NCBI RefSeq assembly: GCF_014202575.1
Contig: NZ_JACHHB010000002.1
Location: forward strand, 124,001-188,000
Direction of reading: 5' to 3'
Length of the DNA stretch: 64,000 nt
DNA from: Texcoconibacillus texcoconensis
Lineage (GTDB): Bacteria; Bacillota; Bacilli; Bacillales; Salisediminibacteriaceae
Positions 55,668-64,000 of this stretch are shown piece after piece. The number at the start of each line of letters is the position of its first letter. Positions within the stretch are counted from its first letter, which is position 1. The notes below the pieces were generated by a model. It searched no databases, was not told where the DNA came from, and saw only the letters and a list, made by a program, of their open reading frames with translations. The position numbers and the translations under genes were made by a program.

Positions 55668-56362
55668 TTACTTCTCCAAACCCTTATACTTATCAGTTCT
55701 CAAACTAACCGACCTATAGGTTACTCGATGTGACATATCCCGCATTACTTCATCTGAATAAACATAATGGTGAGCTTTCATTTTTTCTCCATTGGTTAAC
55801 CAAAAGCATGGTTTTTCCCATTCCCTTTGAGCATTTTTATAATCCCATGCAATGCAAAAGGGCTCTCCTTTTTTCTGAGTATTAAAGATGCAGTTTTTGC
55901 AACCATGAGTTTTGTTTTCCTCGGAAAATGTAGGGTATTTTCCCCATATATGAATGAACCTTTCTTTTATTAAGCTTGCAATTGCTGTCCAAGGGTCATA
56001 AGCATCAATAACTTTAGGATTATTATAATTCACGATACTCAGCTCATCATCATCTCTATCTTCATCACTATATGGAGTGGCAGTATCATAAACCAACCCT
56101 TTAGCATCATATATCAAAACTCTTTCTTGGTTCATAGATGCTGTTGCCGCAAAGTCTCTTAACCGGTTAATCATTAATACATACCATGTTACAGGATCTT
56201 CACAATCTGTAAAATCCTCATGAAATATTAGATCACATAAATAAAAAGGGGTTTTTGCTTCACCCACTTCTCCACTTCTCCTCCTGGTAATCTTACAACA
56301 TAATTTAAGACAGGTTCCTGTTTTAAACCAATGAATCTCCGTTTATATTCTATCGATTTCAT
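55668..56362 (-). pseudogene. Cys-rich protein gene, frameshifted by an 8-bp tandem duplication
   Basis: ATG 56362 follows AAAGGGAG and reads MKSIEYKRRFIGLKQEPVLN, YVVRLPGGEV, then shifts out of frame. At 56266-56281 the octamer GGAGAAGT (minus strand) is present twice in tandem; with one copy removed the frame continues as RLPGGEVGEAKTPFYLCDLI to the stop, giving 228 aa. The long open part from GTG 56267 is the downstream piece. Four cysteines in HGCKNCIF, EPFCIAW and KPCFWL suggest metal or Fe-S binding. Function unknown; partner of the DUF6236 gene. Inactivated or phase-variable. Confidence 0.72.
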
Positions 56363-56804
56363 TCATTAATTCTCCCTTTACTAATTATTTTCAATTTGCA
56401 TTCTATATTCTTTTCACCAATCAGTAATTATTTTCTTAATATTTAGACTTTTAAAAGTTAAAATATAACTATATAAAGATCAAAAACATGAGGTTTGGCT
56501 TACCCTCACGAAAAAATCAGTTAACAAGAGGTACAAGCCCCTAAACCGCTGTGTGGATTAGGTGGTTTATTAGCTGAAAGCCCTCTAGCTAGCTCCTATT
56601 TTTTTATCAGTAACCCAGATATCCCCCTTATTATTTGAAGGAGCTAAATGGCCAAAATGGTCGTAAATGTACAGCCTTTGTTCTCTTATACCGTTGTAAC
56701 GTCTGGTAGTACAAAACATAAAATAGATAAAAGATATAGATCAAACTCGAAAAAAGAAAGCCAATAACCGGAAATTTTGAAGAAAATCAATACCTTAGTA
56801 GCAT
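56363..56804. other. Intergenic region
   Basis: About 440 bp with no supportable gene. It carries the leader of the 228-aa gene at its left edge. No clear terminator seen. Confidence 0.4.
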
Positions 56805-57530
56805 TCATGTAAAAATTATATAAATCACTAGACCTAAGAGGTATAGATCAAAAAAAACTCCAACATCTTCTTTTAAGAGTTTTAAATTCTCCATAGTCTT
56901 TCTATATACAGAAGGGTCATCTTTTTCTTTACTTTCTTTGATGGATTTCATTATTTCTTCAAGCCAAGAAATAATTATTTCTTTATGGCGTTGGTTCTCC
57001 TCTAAAACTTTATCAATGTTCGGAACATTACCAACCTCTTTTTTTACCAATTCAACCCGCTCTTGTACGAACCCTTCAATTTCCTCTAAGGTGAACTTAT
57101 CTTCTTCATTCCCAGAAATAACAACGAAAGATTCTAAATCGTCATGACTTTCGTACCTTCCGAAATTGTTTATAAAACTTTGTAGTTCCCTAAAAGGATC
57201 TACAACAGAATTAACACCTATATTTTCAGGCATGCTTAGCATATTCTTGTGAATGTTTAAATAATCATTAAAAATCGGGCTATGTTCAAATATTTCTTGT
57301 GTCGGGCTTTTTAGTGCTTCGTTAATATAGTTTTGTTTGTCAATAACATCTTGACACATTGGCCCTGTAATAACTGATGATTCGAATAATATATTATGTT
57401 CATCGATTATGTCTCGAATCGGAGAAGCAGTTAATTCTTTATGAAGATCAATCATATCTTGTGCTGGTGATTTAGTTAACTCGTTCAATTGCCTTTGATA
57501 CTTGAAAAAATTTTCAAAAGCACTTGTCAT
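56805..57530 (-). CDS. Repeat-bearing protein with C-terminal membrane helix
   Basis: 241 aa from ATG 57530 (AGGAG eight bases upstream; a TTG at 57569 is a poorer start). The N-terminal 85 residues contain four related units of about 22-24 aa: KSPAQDMIDLHKEL, ASPIRDIIDEHNIL, GPMCQDVIDKQNY and KSPTQEIFEHSPI. A charged helical middle follows, and a single hydrophobic helix ends the protein (FFDLYLLGLVIYIIF). Family not recognised. It lies in the defence island, and a tail-anchored topology would suit a membrane-acting effector, but that is speculation. Confidence 0.65.
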   Translation of the reverse strand: MTSAFENFFKYQRQLNELTKSPAQDMIDLHKELTASPIRDIIDEHNILFESSVITGPMCQDVIDKQNYINEALKSPTQEIFEHSPIFNDYLNIHKNMLSMPENIGVNSVVDPFRELQSFINNFGRYESHDDLESFVVISGNEEDKFTLEEIEGFVQERVELVKKEVGNVPNIDKVLEENQRHKEIIISWLEEIMKSIKESKEKDDPSVYRKTMENLKLLKEDVGVFFDLYLLGLVIYIIFT

Positions 57531-57569
57531 CTTATCAACTCCTGACAAGAATTCGAAAAGGGATTCCAA

Positions 57570-57835
57570 TTTCCTCTTTTACTAATAAAAAACAATGGGT
57601 TGCATTTTTTAAAGAATATATTCTGGATTATTTAATTCGGAAAAAACTTAAAAAAAGAAGGATATTTATGCTAGAACAAGCAACAGGATTTTCTACTAAA
57701 ACATTAAGAGCCATAGTTTCTAATTTTCCATATCTCTCGCTAATGACTCTTTCTAACTCGATCCATCACTTGCATCACGACATACTCTCCCTTTATTATC
57801 TAACAATCTTCCAATAACTTCAAATCAATATTATT
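57570..57835. other. Intergenic region
   Basis: No gene called. A plus-strand run near 57669 (MLEQATGFSTKTLRAIVSNF) looks like a helix-turn-helix scrap but lacks a ribosome site and overlaps the 5' end of the gene on the other strand. Confidence 0.35.
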
Positions 57836-57881
57836 AAAAACAATCCCCTCTTAAAACACCTTGGTTGCAGAGGGAATTGTT
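57836..57881 (-). terminator. Intrinsic terminator of the lipoprotein gene
   Basis: AACAAT-C-CCCTCT (57839-57851) and AGAGGG-A-ATTGTT (57869-57881) pair with one mismatch; on the minus strand TTTTTAATAA follows. Confidence 0.75.
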
Positions 57882-57902
57882 CACCTTCACATAAATACAC
57901 TG

Positions 57903-59231
57903 TCACAACGCATCCAAATCTCCTTCACCCCAACTCGCATCGCTTCTCCCACCATCGTAATACTCGTATAATTCCAAAAACAAAGTGAACTGCTCTTTTT
58001 CTGCGTCTGTTAACGTGTAGTCTCGGAACCCTTCTCCGACGAAACGAATGTCGACTTGTTCACCATTGGCGATTTTTTCGACGTCTTCCAGTAAATCTGG
58101 CATAGCAATATCATCAAAAACATACCACTCGTAGATTCCACGACCGATATCGGTGTTGCGGTCGTATGAGTTAAACATCCATTCGAAGCGGTCGCCGTCG
58201 ACGTTGAACATGATGCTTTCATAGAATAGCCAACTGTCTTGATGAAACCCTGTCACAACGCCAAAAAGGGCGTCTCCATCGATTTCAATAATTCGTGGGT
58301 AAAATGATACTTCGTAGCGGTCAATCTCGATATATTGTGCCGCGTATCCTTGTGGTGCAATGTATGTCACACCGGTCATGTCGTCATACACTTCATTCGT
58401 TTGGGCCAACAGTTCGTCTTTTCGATCATCTTGATATGCTTCGTAAGCCGCTTCTGTTTCTGTTAATTGTTCGGCGATTTCATCTTCTCGTTCGCCGTGG
58501 GCCTGCAAGTCCTCTAAGAGAAGAATGGCTTCACGGAAACTTTCGTTATCTGTATGCTCTACGGCTCGTTCTAAACCGTCATCAATCATGGCGTTAAGGT
58601 ATTGGTCTTTTTGTTCTTCGTATTGTGCTTCTCCTTGGAAGTGGTCTTCTAGGGTGGTGATGTGTTCGTAGGCTTCTTGGTATTGGTGGTTTTCGTAGGA
58701 TTCATTGGCTTGGGTGGTTTGTTGGTTGTATAGGTGTTCTTTGGTGGCTTCGATTTGTTCTTGTGCTTGGGTGTATTCGGTTTCGGTTTCTTCGGTCACT
58801 TGTTCGTAATGTTCGAGTGCGTCGAGGTAGTTTCCTTGGTTAGAGTGGTCTTTGGCGGTGTGGAAATGATCGATAGAGGTTTGGTAGGTTTCGACCTCGT
58901 CTCTTTCTTCATCGATGATTGTGTGGATGGCTGGGGTGTCAAAGTTGTGTAGGTCGTCTAATATTGTTGTGATATCTTCGTGGGTGAGGGTGCCTTCTTT
59001 AAATGCGGTTGTTTGTTCTTGGGTGAAGTTTTTGACGGTGGACTCGGTTTGTTGTTGGATGTCTGCTTGGGTTTCGTCGTCGTAGTCGTCGTTGTTGGTG
59101 GCTTCTTCGTAGGTTGTGACGGCGGCTTGGATGTCTCCTTTTTGTAGGTGGTCTTCGATCTTGTTGACCGATTGGTTAGCGGCTGAACAGGCGGTGACAA
59201 GAAACATGGCTATGAGGGCGATCATTTTCAT
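57903..59231 (-). CDS. Acidic lipoprotein with TPR-like helical repeats
   Basis: 442 aa. A short signal peptide ends in the lipobox LVTACS (Cys15), so it is anchored to the outer face of the membrane. Residues 20-290 are helical and very rich in Asp/Glu/Gln/Thr (NQGNYLDALEHYEQVTEETE, NHQYQEAYEHITTLEDHF), like tetratricopeptide repeats. A separate beta-rich domain follows (GVTYIAPQGYAAQYIEIDRY). The strong acidity suits a salt-adapted cell. The coding strand is very rich in A and C in its 5' half, unlike its neighbours. Function unknown. Confidence 0.85.
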   Translation of the reverse strand: MKMIALIAMFLVTACSAANQSVNKIEDHLQKGDIQAAVTTYEEATNNDDYDDETQADIQQQTESTVKNFTQEQTTAFKEGTLTHEDITTILDDLHNFDTPAIHTIIDEERDEVETYQTSIDHFHTAKDHSNQGNYLDALEHYEQVTEETETEYTQAQEQIEATKEHLYNQQTTQANESYENHQYQEAYEHITTLEDHFQGEAQYEEQKDQYLNAMIDDGLERAVEHTDNESFREAILLLEDLQAHGEREDEIAEQLTETEAAYEAYQDDRKDELLAQTNEVYDDMTGVTYIAPQGYAAQYIEIDRYEVSFYPRIIEIDGDALFGVVTGFHQDSWLFYESIMFNVDGDRFEWMFNSYDRNTDIGRGIYEWYVFDDIAMPDLLEDVEKIANGEQVDIRFVGEGFRDYTLTDAEKEQFTLFLELYEYYDGGRSDASWGEGDLDAL

Positions 59232-59415
59232 TTGTTCTCCTCCTCACGTTTATGGTCATTCGGTGGTTCCTTTAAGTTTCATAGGGGGCAACTTCCCTAT
59301 TATGCCGTTTATCTTCATATTCCCGTTTATTTCTGGGATTTAACTTGTTTTGTGAAGGAAGAGGTGAGCGTAGGGACTGTGAGGTCAACATGATCATTGC
59401 TGGGCTTGTTTCTAT

Positions 59416-59457
59416 ACAGGACACATCCACTATGAGGTGAACAGGATGTGTCCCTGT
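59416..59457. terminator. Hairpin after nucleoside hydrolase operon
   Basis: GGACACATCC (59419-59428) and GGATGTGTCC (59444-59453) form a perfect 10-bp stem extended by ACA/TGT. A GGATGTGTCCACC scrap recurs near 61409. It may be a terminator or a second repeat family; the T-run is poor. Confidence 0.5.
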
Positions 59458-59499
59458 CTTGAACACCGACTAGCATTGCTTGTCTAAATGTTTTCCGAT

Positions 59500-60414
59500 T
59501 TAACCGATTGTTCTAATCGAATCTAAAAACCACTCGTTAAAAAAGTCGACGTCGATATCTACGCACACTTTTGTATTCGTTTGATTTTGCTGTCTTTGGT
59601 GGAGGTCTGCGATTGTCGCTCCAATCGCTGGGCCTTCTGTGGCTACTTCTACAAATAAGTCTTTCGTTTCTACTTTCTCTGGATAAAGGATATAAAACAA
59701 GGTGCAAACGTCATGCAGCTGTAAGCCTGTTTCTGGTGATCCGCCTCGGTAATGGTAAAACAACCCGTGCAGCATGTTCCCCGTTCGTCCAAGGCTCGGT
59801 AATTGCTCGAAGGATGTAGGATATAATAAGGCCTTCAATGTGACATCTAATCCAGCCATCACAATCGGAATTTCTGATTGAAAGGCGATTTTTGCAGCAT
59901 GTGGGTCGGCATAGATGTTAAACTCTGCTGCACTGTTCACGTTACCAGAAGATAGTGAACCTCCCATGATCACCATTTCTTTGATTTTCTTTTTCACTTC
60001 AGGATATTCCATCAGTAGAAGGGCGACATTCGTCAATGCGCCAATCGCTACGAGCGTTATTGGCTCCTCACTTTTATCGAACACCTTTTTCATCGCTTGG
60101 ACTGCGTGAAGGTCGCTTTCTTTTCTTTCGTGATGGGGAAATTCATATCCATCCATCCCTGATTCCCCGTGATAATAACTTGCATCTTCATAGTTACGAA
60201 GAAGGGGTTGAGCGGCTCCTCTTGCGACTTCAACATCCTTTCTATAGAATTCTACAAGGTTTAGCGCGTTTTTCGTCGTTTTTTCGACCGGTACATTACC
60301 AGCCATGGTTGTTATCAGCTGAACATCGATCTTCGGGTCATTCAAAGCAACGGTTATGGCCGCTGCGTCATCAATTCCTGGGTCCGTATCAATAATAATC
60401 GGTGTTTTTGTCAT
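59500..60414 (-). CDS. Nucleoside hydrolase (IunH/Rih family) 1
   Basis: Splits ribonucleosides into base and ribose. 304 aa. The calcium-binding motif is IIDTDPGIDDAAAI at the start; VAIGALTNVALLL, MGGSLSSGNVNSAAEFNIYA and the late HDVCTLFYIL carry further active-site residues. AAGGAG precedes ATG 60414. Lies 72 bases after rbsK on the same strand, so ribose released here can be phosphorylated at once. Base specificity cannot be assigned. Confidence 0.93.
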   Translation of the reverse strand: MTKTPIIIDTDPGIDDAAAITVALNDPKIDVQLITTMAGNVPVEKTTKNALNLVEFYRKDVEVARGAAQPLLRNYEDASYYHGESGMDGYEFPHHERKESDLHAVQAMKKVFDKSEEPITLVAIGALTNVALLLMEYPEVKKKIKEMVIMGGSLSSGNVNSAAEFNIYADPHAAKIAFQSEIPIVMAGLDVTLKALLYPTSFEQLPSLGRTGNMLHGLFYHYRGGSPETGLQLHDVCTLFYILYPEKVETKDLFVEVATEGPAIGATIADLHQRQQNQTNTKVCVDIDVDFFNEWFLDSIRTIG

Positions 60415-60486
60415 TATGTTTTCTCCTTTTCAGTTTAAAAGCTTATAAATGAATTTCTATGATTTTAAAGTATTTTGATTCAAAAA

Positions 60487-61368
60487 CTATCGCTCAAGAA
60501 AGGCATTCACTTCTGCCCTCGTCGGCATTCCGCCCTGGGCACCAAGTTTTTGAATGGATAGGGCTGCGGCGGCATTGGCAAAATGAATTGCGTCGGATAA
60601 AGGTCGCTGTTCAGAAAGAGCTACACTTAAGGCGCCGTTAAACGTATCGCCTGCACCTGTTGTATCTACAGGTGTTACCGAATACGCAGGGACGAGCAAT
60701 GATTCATTGTTTCCATGATAAGAAACCCCCTCTTTGCCTTTTGTAACGATCAATTTGTCTTTGAGGCGGGAATCTTCCGTGCTGATATTGAATAGTTGTT
60801 CTGCCTCAGTTTCGTTTGGCGTAATATAAGTGGCTTTAAGCCAATAATCATCAGGGAGTTCCTTTGATGGTGCGGGATTGACGACAATGGGCACGTTATG
60901 TTCATAACAGAGATCAAGGCAATATAAGATCGTCTCAGCAGGAATTTCAAATTGGATTAACACAAGGTCACTTTTAAGGATCACCTTTTCGAATGATTTC
61001 AGATAATCTGGGGTGACTTCGTTATTCGCACCTGGAACGATAATGATTCGGTTATCTTGATCCGATAGTAGAATGTTTGCAACACCTGTAGGAGCTTGAT
61101 CGTCCTTTTTCACCATGCTTGTTGCGATATTTTCTTTCTGTAACACGTCGAGCATGTCTGCCCCATGTTGATCTCGGCCTACCTTGCCGATCATGTTCAC
61201 GTTGGCGCCTAATCGTGCTGCGGCGATCGCTTGGTTGGCACCCTTTCCTCCTGGTTTGATATGAAATTCCTTACCGACCAGCGTTTCACCTTGATTTGGT
61301 AAATGATCGGTGATGGTTACCATGTCTGTATTTATACTCCCAATCACTGTCATTGTCGGCTTGCTCAA
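60487..61368 (-). CDS. rbsK: Ribokinase RbsK
   Basis: Phosphorylates ribose to ribose-5-phosphate. 293 aa PfkB-type kinase: SINTDMV at the start, KPGGKGANQAIAAARLGA near residue 40, and the catalytic anion hole VDTTGAGDTFNGALSVAL near 240. Start TTG 61368 is 8 bases after AAGGAGG. It sits between two nucleoside hydrolase genes on one strand, forming a nucleoside-to-ribose-phosphate pathway. Confidence 0.94.
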   Translation of the reverse strand: MSKPTMTVIGSINTDMVTITDHLPNQGETLVGKEFHIKPGGKGANQAIAAARLGANVNMIGKVGRDQHGADMLDVLQKENIATSMVKKDDQAPTGVANILLSDQDNRIIIVPGANNEVTPDYLKSFEKVILKSDLVLIQFEIPAETILYCLDLCYEHNVPIVVNPAPSKELPDDYWLKATYITPNETEAEQLFNISTEDSRLKDKLIVTKGKEGVSYHGNNESLLVPAYSVTPVDTTGAGDTFNGALSVALSEQRPLSDAIHFANAAAALSIQKLGAQGGMPTRAEVNAFLER

Positions 61369-61521
61369 TCGTTCTCCCTCCTTTAGTTAGTCAGTTTTCG
61401 TTTCTCTAGGATGTGTCCACCTCAGAAAACGATCGGTCTTAGTCGGGGACAAACTTTCGTTTTCTACATGTTACTGTTTTTATTCTGTAGCCTTCACGCT
61501 TATATCACAAGGGCCGAACCT

Positions 61522-62469
61522 TTAGTTAGGTTGTGTTTGATAAGATTGTAACGCCTTTGTCATGAGATCCCAAAACTTATCAAAGTTCAATTCGTAGGCA
61601 AAGTGGACATTTGGGTCCTTGCCCGTTGTCTTAAGTTTATCTACAACGGTCATTCCGTATGAGAACTCACCCTTTGTTTCAACATCAACACGGACATGTT
61701 GACATTTGAAAATCGAAGGATCGAGTAAGTAGGCAACCGTACAGGCATCGTGAATCGGTGGACCTGAGAACCCGAAGACTTCCTTGTACGTTTTCTTAAA
61801 AAACACCAATAGCTCAACAACGAAATGAGCGGTCGCATTGTCGATATTCGATAGCTGCTCGATGATTTCATCTGTTGCGATCGCTTGGTGCGTGACGTCT
61901 AAGGCAAACATCGAAATCGGAACACCGCTATTGAACACGACGTTTGCGGCTTCGGCGTCGACGTAGATGTTAAACTCTGCTGCCGGTGTCCAATTGCCGA
62001 AAGTTCCTCCGCCCATCAGGACAATTTCTTTGATCTTAGGAATGATTTTCGGTTCTTTAATCATCGCTAAAGCAATGTTTGTAAGTGGACCGGTCGGGAC
62101 TAATGTGATGTCATCACCGGCGTTTAATACCTTTTCGATGATTAAGTCAACACCGTGTTGATCAATCGCTTGCTTGGTTGGAATTTCCGGTAAATCCGGG
62201 CCATCCAAGCCTGTATCCCCGTGAATTTCTTCGGCAATTTCTCTTTCCTTTACTAACGGTCTTTCTACCCCTTGGGCGACGGGGACATCTGTCAGGCCAA
62301 TCATGTCGCATACTTTTAGTGTGTTTTGTGTATTTTTTTCTACTTCAACATTACCGGCAACCGTTGTTATCGCCTCAATTTTTAAATCGCTGATATTCGA
62401 AGCAGCTAGGATGATTGAGATCGCGTCATCATGTCCTGGGTCGCAGTCTAAGATTACTTTTTTCGTCAT
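61522..62469 (-). CDS. Nucleoside hydrolase (IunH/Rih family) 2
   Basis: 315 aa, paralogue of the gene at 59500. Motifs: ILDCDPGHDDAISIILA (calcium site), VPTGPLTNIALAMI, MGGGTFGNWTPAAEFNIYVD and HDACTVAYLL. GGGAGG precedes ATG 62469. A likely cre element lies 41 bases upstream, so the operon starting here is probably under carbon catabolite control. rbsK follows 153 bases downstream. Confidence 0.93.
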   Translation of the reverse strand: MTKKVILDCDPGHDDAISIILAASNISDLKIEAITTVAGNVEVEKNTQNTLKVCDMIGLTDVPVAQGVERPLVKEREIAEEIHGDTGLDGPDLPEIPTKQAIDQHGVDLIIEKVLNAGDDITLVPTGPLTNIALAMIKEPKIIPKIKEIVLMGGGTFGNWTPAAEFNIYVDAEAANVVFNSGVPISMFALDVTHQAIATDEIIEQLSNIDNATAHFVVELLVFFKKTYKEVFGFSGPPIHDACTVAYLLDPSIFKCQHVRVDVETKGEFSYGMTVVDKLKTTGKDPNVHFAYELNFDKFWDLMTKALQSYQTQPN

Positions 62470-62509
62470 TGCCTCTACCTCCCTTAGTCAGAGTTGCTTC
62501 TTGCTGAGA

Positions 62510-62524
62510 ATCAAGCGTTTACAT
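62510..62524 (-). promoter_or_regulatory. Candidate cre (CcpA) site
   Basis: On the minus strand ATGTAAACGCTTGAT fits WTGNAANCGNWNNCW at all but one position. Its place just upstream of the nucleoside hydrolase start suits repression by CcpA. Confidence 0.5.
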
Positions 62525-62620
62525 TTTTATTCGTGCACGTCGTATTGATTTTACGTAGAGAAACTTGCGTCGCGATGAATCCAAAGTAATATTTCGCCAA
62601 TGAACGGACGTTAACCTAAA

Positions 62621-63463
62621 CTATGAAACAATGACAGCCTTCTCAAAGCCCAATTCGTAGGCTTGCTGCAGCAATTGTTGCATATACGTATCATCCGGAG
62701 AAGGGGTGTTTTGCAAACGTCCGTTCACACCATTGCTCCTAAATGTAATAAGCTTTAACTTGACGTCAGTTACGTTTTCGCCAATCGTTTCAGCGATGCC
62801 ACTGATGACAGCTTCCGCATCGACCTCACCTGGTAAACAGACGATGCGGATTTCCTCCAATTTATTGCAACAGGCAAGGTGATGTAGATTCTTTTTGACG
62901 ACAGCGTTCGTAAGTCCGCCTGTGATTTTTTGGTATGTTTGTTGATCCCAGGCTTTCACATCGAGCATGACCCCTTCGCATAATGCCAATAAAGCAGGGT
63001 AGCTAGTCAAGTCTGTGGTACCGTTACTGTCAATTAAGCATGTAAGTCCGTGTGCTCGTGCGATTGTGAACAGTTCTTTTATAAAATGAGGATAAAGGGT
63101 GCTTTCACCACCTGACACGGTAATGCCTCGGATAAATGGTAAGTTCTTTTGAATCTCCTCGAAAATCTCTTCAGGGGTTAGATGTCTTACTTTGGGTGAA
63201 GCATTTGATGAACAAACGTGAATACACTGATCGCACTGCACACATACTTCAGGATCCCAGTTCACACGGCCATCAGCCTTCGTCAGAGCCCCCGATGGAC
63301 AACCACTAACACATATTCCGCAGTGATGGCATTGATTTTGCGTTTCTGGATTATGGCAATAAGCACATGCTAAGTTACATCCTTGAAAGAAAATCGTCGA
63401 CCGGTTCCCAGGTCCGTCTACGAGGCTTAAAGGCATCACCTTATTGATTGGTGCCGTCGTCAT
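62621..63463 (-). CDS. yjjW: YjjW-type glycyl-radical enzyme activase
   Basis: Radical-SAM protein that installs the glycyl radical in YjjI. 280 aa. The radical-SAM cluster is CNLACAYCHN near residue 29; two ferredoxin-type clusters follow (CHHCGICVSGCPSGAL and CVQCDQCIHVCSSNA), as in this activase group. GITVSGGEST is the SAM-binding GGE motif. ATG 63463 overlaps the yjjI stop by four bases (ATGA), with GGGGAG just upstream. Confidence 0.92.
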   Translation of the reverse strand: MTTAPINKVMPLSLVDGPGNRSTIFFQGCNLACAYCHNPETQNQCHHCGICVSGCPSGALTKADGRVNWDPEVCVQCDQCIHVCSSNASPKVRHLTPEEIFEEIQKNLPFIRGITVSGGESTLYPHFIKELFTIARAHGLTCLIDSNGTTDLTSYPALLALCEGVMLDVKAWDQQTYQKITGGLTNAVVKKNLHHLACCNKLEEIRIVCLPGEVDAEAVISGIAETIGENVTDVKLKLITFRSNGVNGRLQNTPSPDDTYMQQLLQQAYELGFEKAVIVS

Positions 63464-64000
63464 ACTCCCCGCACCTTTCTATCTTTAAGATGATTATGAT
63501 CATAGTTGGACGTGCCAAGCTGGGTCGTATTTTGCAGGACGACTTGCTCATCGCGGTATTTTTCCATTTCGCTACGTTTAACTAAATAACCGGTAATACG
63601 CACTAAATCACTATTCTCTTCGTAAAAACTCATATATTTTGAACCTAATGAAAACGCCCCTTTTACAATATCAAGAATCGCACTAGGGTTATTTCGTCCG
63701 GTCGTTTCAATTGGGAAGATATCTCCACAGCCTGTCGTAATTTCGCGATGGAACCTGGCACTATGTCTTAGATGATCATAAATATTCTCCAGTTCATCAC
63801 TGACAGGGATGCGCACGCCTGAAGTGATGCCGATATCGTAATCCATGCCAACCTGTGCATGGAGCATCAGTTGTCCACCAGAAATATTAGAATATTTGGC
63901 TGGGAACTGGGCCGCAAAGTTTGAAATCACCTTCATGATTTGCTCTGCGAGATCGTCTGCCTCACTATCGTGTCCATAACGTTTCTCATTTTCGCCCATC
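63460..64000 (-). CDS. yjjI: YjjI-type glycyl-radical enzyme (C-terminal part, cut by window edge)
   Basis: The last ~180 residues of a YjjI-family glycyl-radical enzyme; the 5' part is beyond the window. The likely radical glycine is in LVRITGYLVKRSEM near the C-terminus. GQLMLHAQVGMDYDIGIT and ETTGRNNPSAI also fit. Function of YjjI is unknown; in E. coli yjjI-yjjW lie next to the deo nucleoside-catabolism genes, and here they neighbour nucleoside hydrolases and ribokinase. Oxygen-sensitive enzyme, so anaerobic use is implied. Confidence 0.88.
   Translation of the reverse strand, partial: MGENEKRYGHDSEADDLAEQIMKVISNFAAQFPAKYSNISGGQLMLHAQVGMDYDIGITSGVRIPVSDELENIYDHLRHSARFHREITTGCGDIFPIETTGRNNPSAILDIVKGAFSLGSKYMSFYEENSDLVRITGYLVKRSEMEKYRDEQVVLQNTTQLGTSNYDHNHLKDRKVRGV

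Noticed and set aside
57524-57817. Plus-strand 97-codon frame with a helix-turn-helix-like scrap
   Set aside because: It overlaps the 5' end of the membrane-protein gene on the other strand and lacks a ribosome site.

Overview
The window looks like the chromosome of a low-GC, endospore-forming Bacillaceae species, probably salt- or alkali-adapted. The signs are B. subtilis-like genes (sdhCAB order, MalK/MalR- and MaeN-like proteins, a yheC/yheD-type spore-coat ATP-grasp gene), strong AAGGAGG-type ribosome sites, many GTG/TTG starts, and a very acidic lipoprotein. The species cannot be fixed from the sequence alone.

Region 1 (1-3,100): biotin genes. bioY (-) and bioD-bioA (+) diverge from a spacer holding two BirA-type operators. 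Region 2 (3,150-17,230): a C4-dicarboxylate island, all on the minus strand. In transcription order it holds a MaeN-like 2-hydroxycarboxylate transporter, a MalK/MalR-like two-component system, a decayed larA-like gene, a DASS (YflS-like) transporter, two-subunit class I fumarase and sdhCAB. The island splits a yheC/D gene: its 5' end lies at 3,150 next to an IS3 remnant, and the rest lies at 17,176 fused to a stray internal fragment of bioA. CRP/FNR-like palindromes precede several island genes.

Region 3 (17.2-27 kb): a patchwork of gene fragments, small genes (yidD, zinc ribbon, SDR, SEC-C, retropepsin-like) and two Rpn nuclease loci. The Rpn loci carry extra stand-alone copies of the nuclease C-terminal tail, each with its own ribosome site, which suggests amplified intragenic-type antitoxins. 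Between them is an Abi_2 (AbiF-like) HEPN gene preceded by a promoter, a hairpin and a T-run, a candidate RNA partner. About ten copies of a 55-bp palindromic repeat (GGGACAGTCCCACTT...) lie in the first 27 kb and none were noticed after it.

Region 4 (27-57.6 kb): a defence island. It has a HIRAN protein, DNA phosphorothioation genes dndBCDEA (+) facing the restriction genes dptFGH (-), an IS256 element just upstream of dptF, McrBC, a chemotaxis receptor, a Nudix hydrolase, a large PLD/helicase/DUF3427 protein that seems to start at ATT, a DUF6236 gene with a partner frameshifted by an 8-bp tandem duplication, and a repeat-bearing membrane protein.

Region 5 (57.8-64 kb): a lipoprotein, then nucleoside salvage (two nucleoside hydrolases around a ribokinase) and the glycyl-radical pair yjjW/yjjI, with yjjI running off the right edge. 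Database similarity, base composition and RNA folding were judged by eye only.
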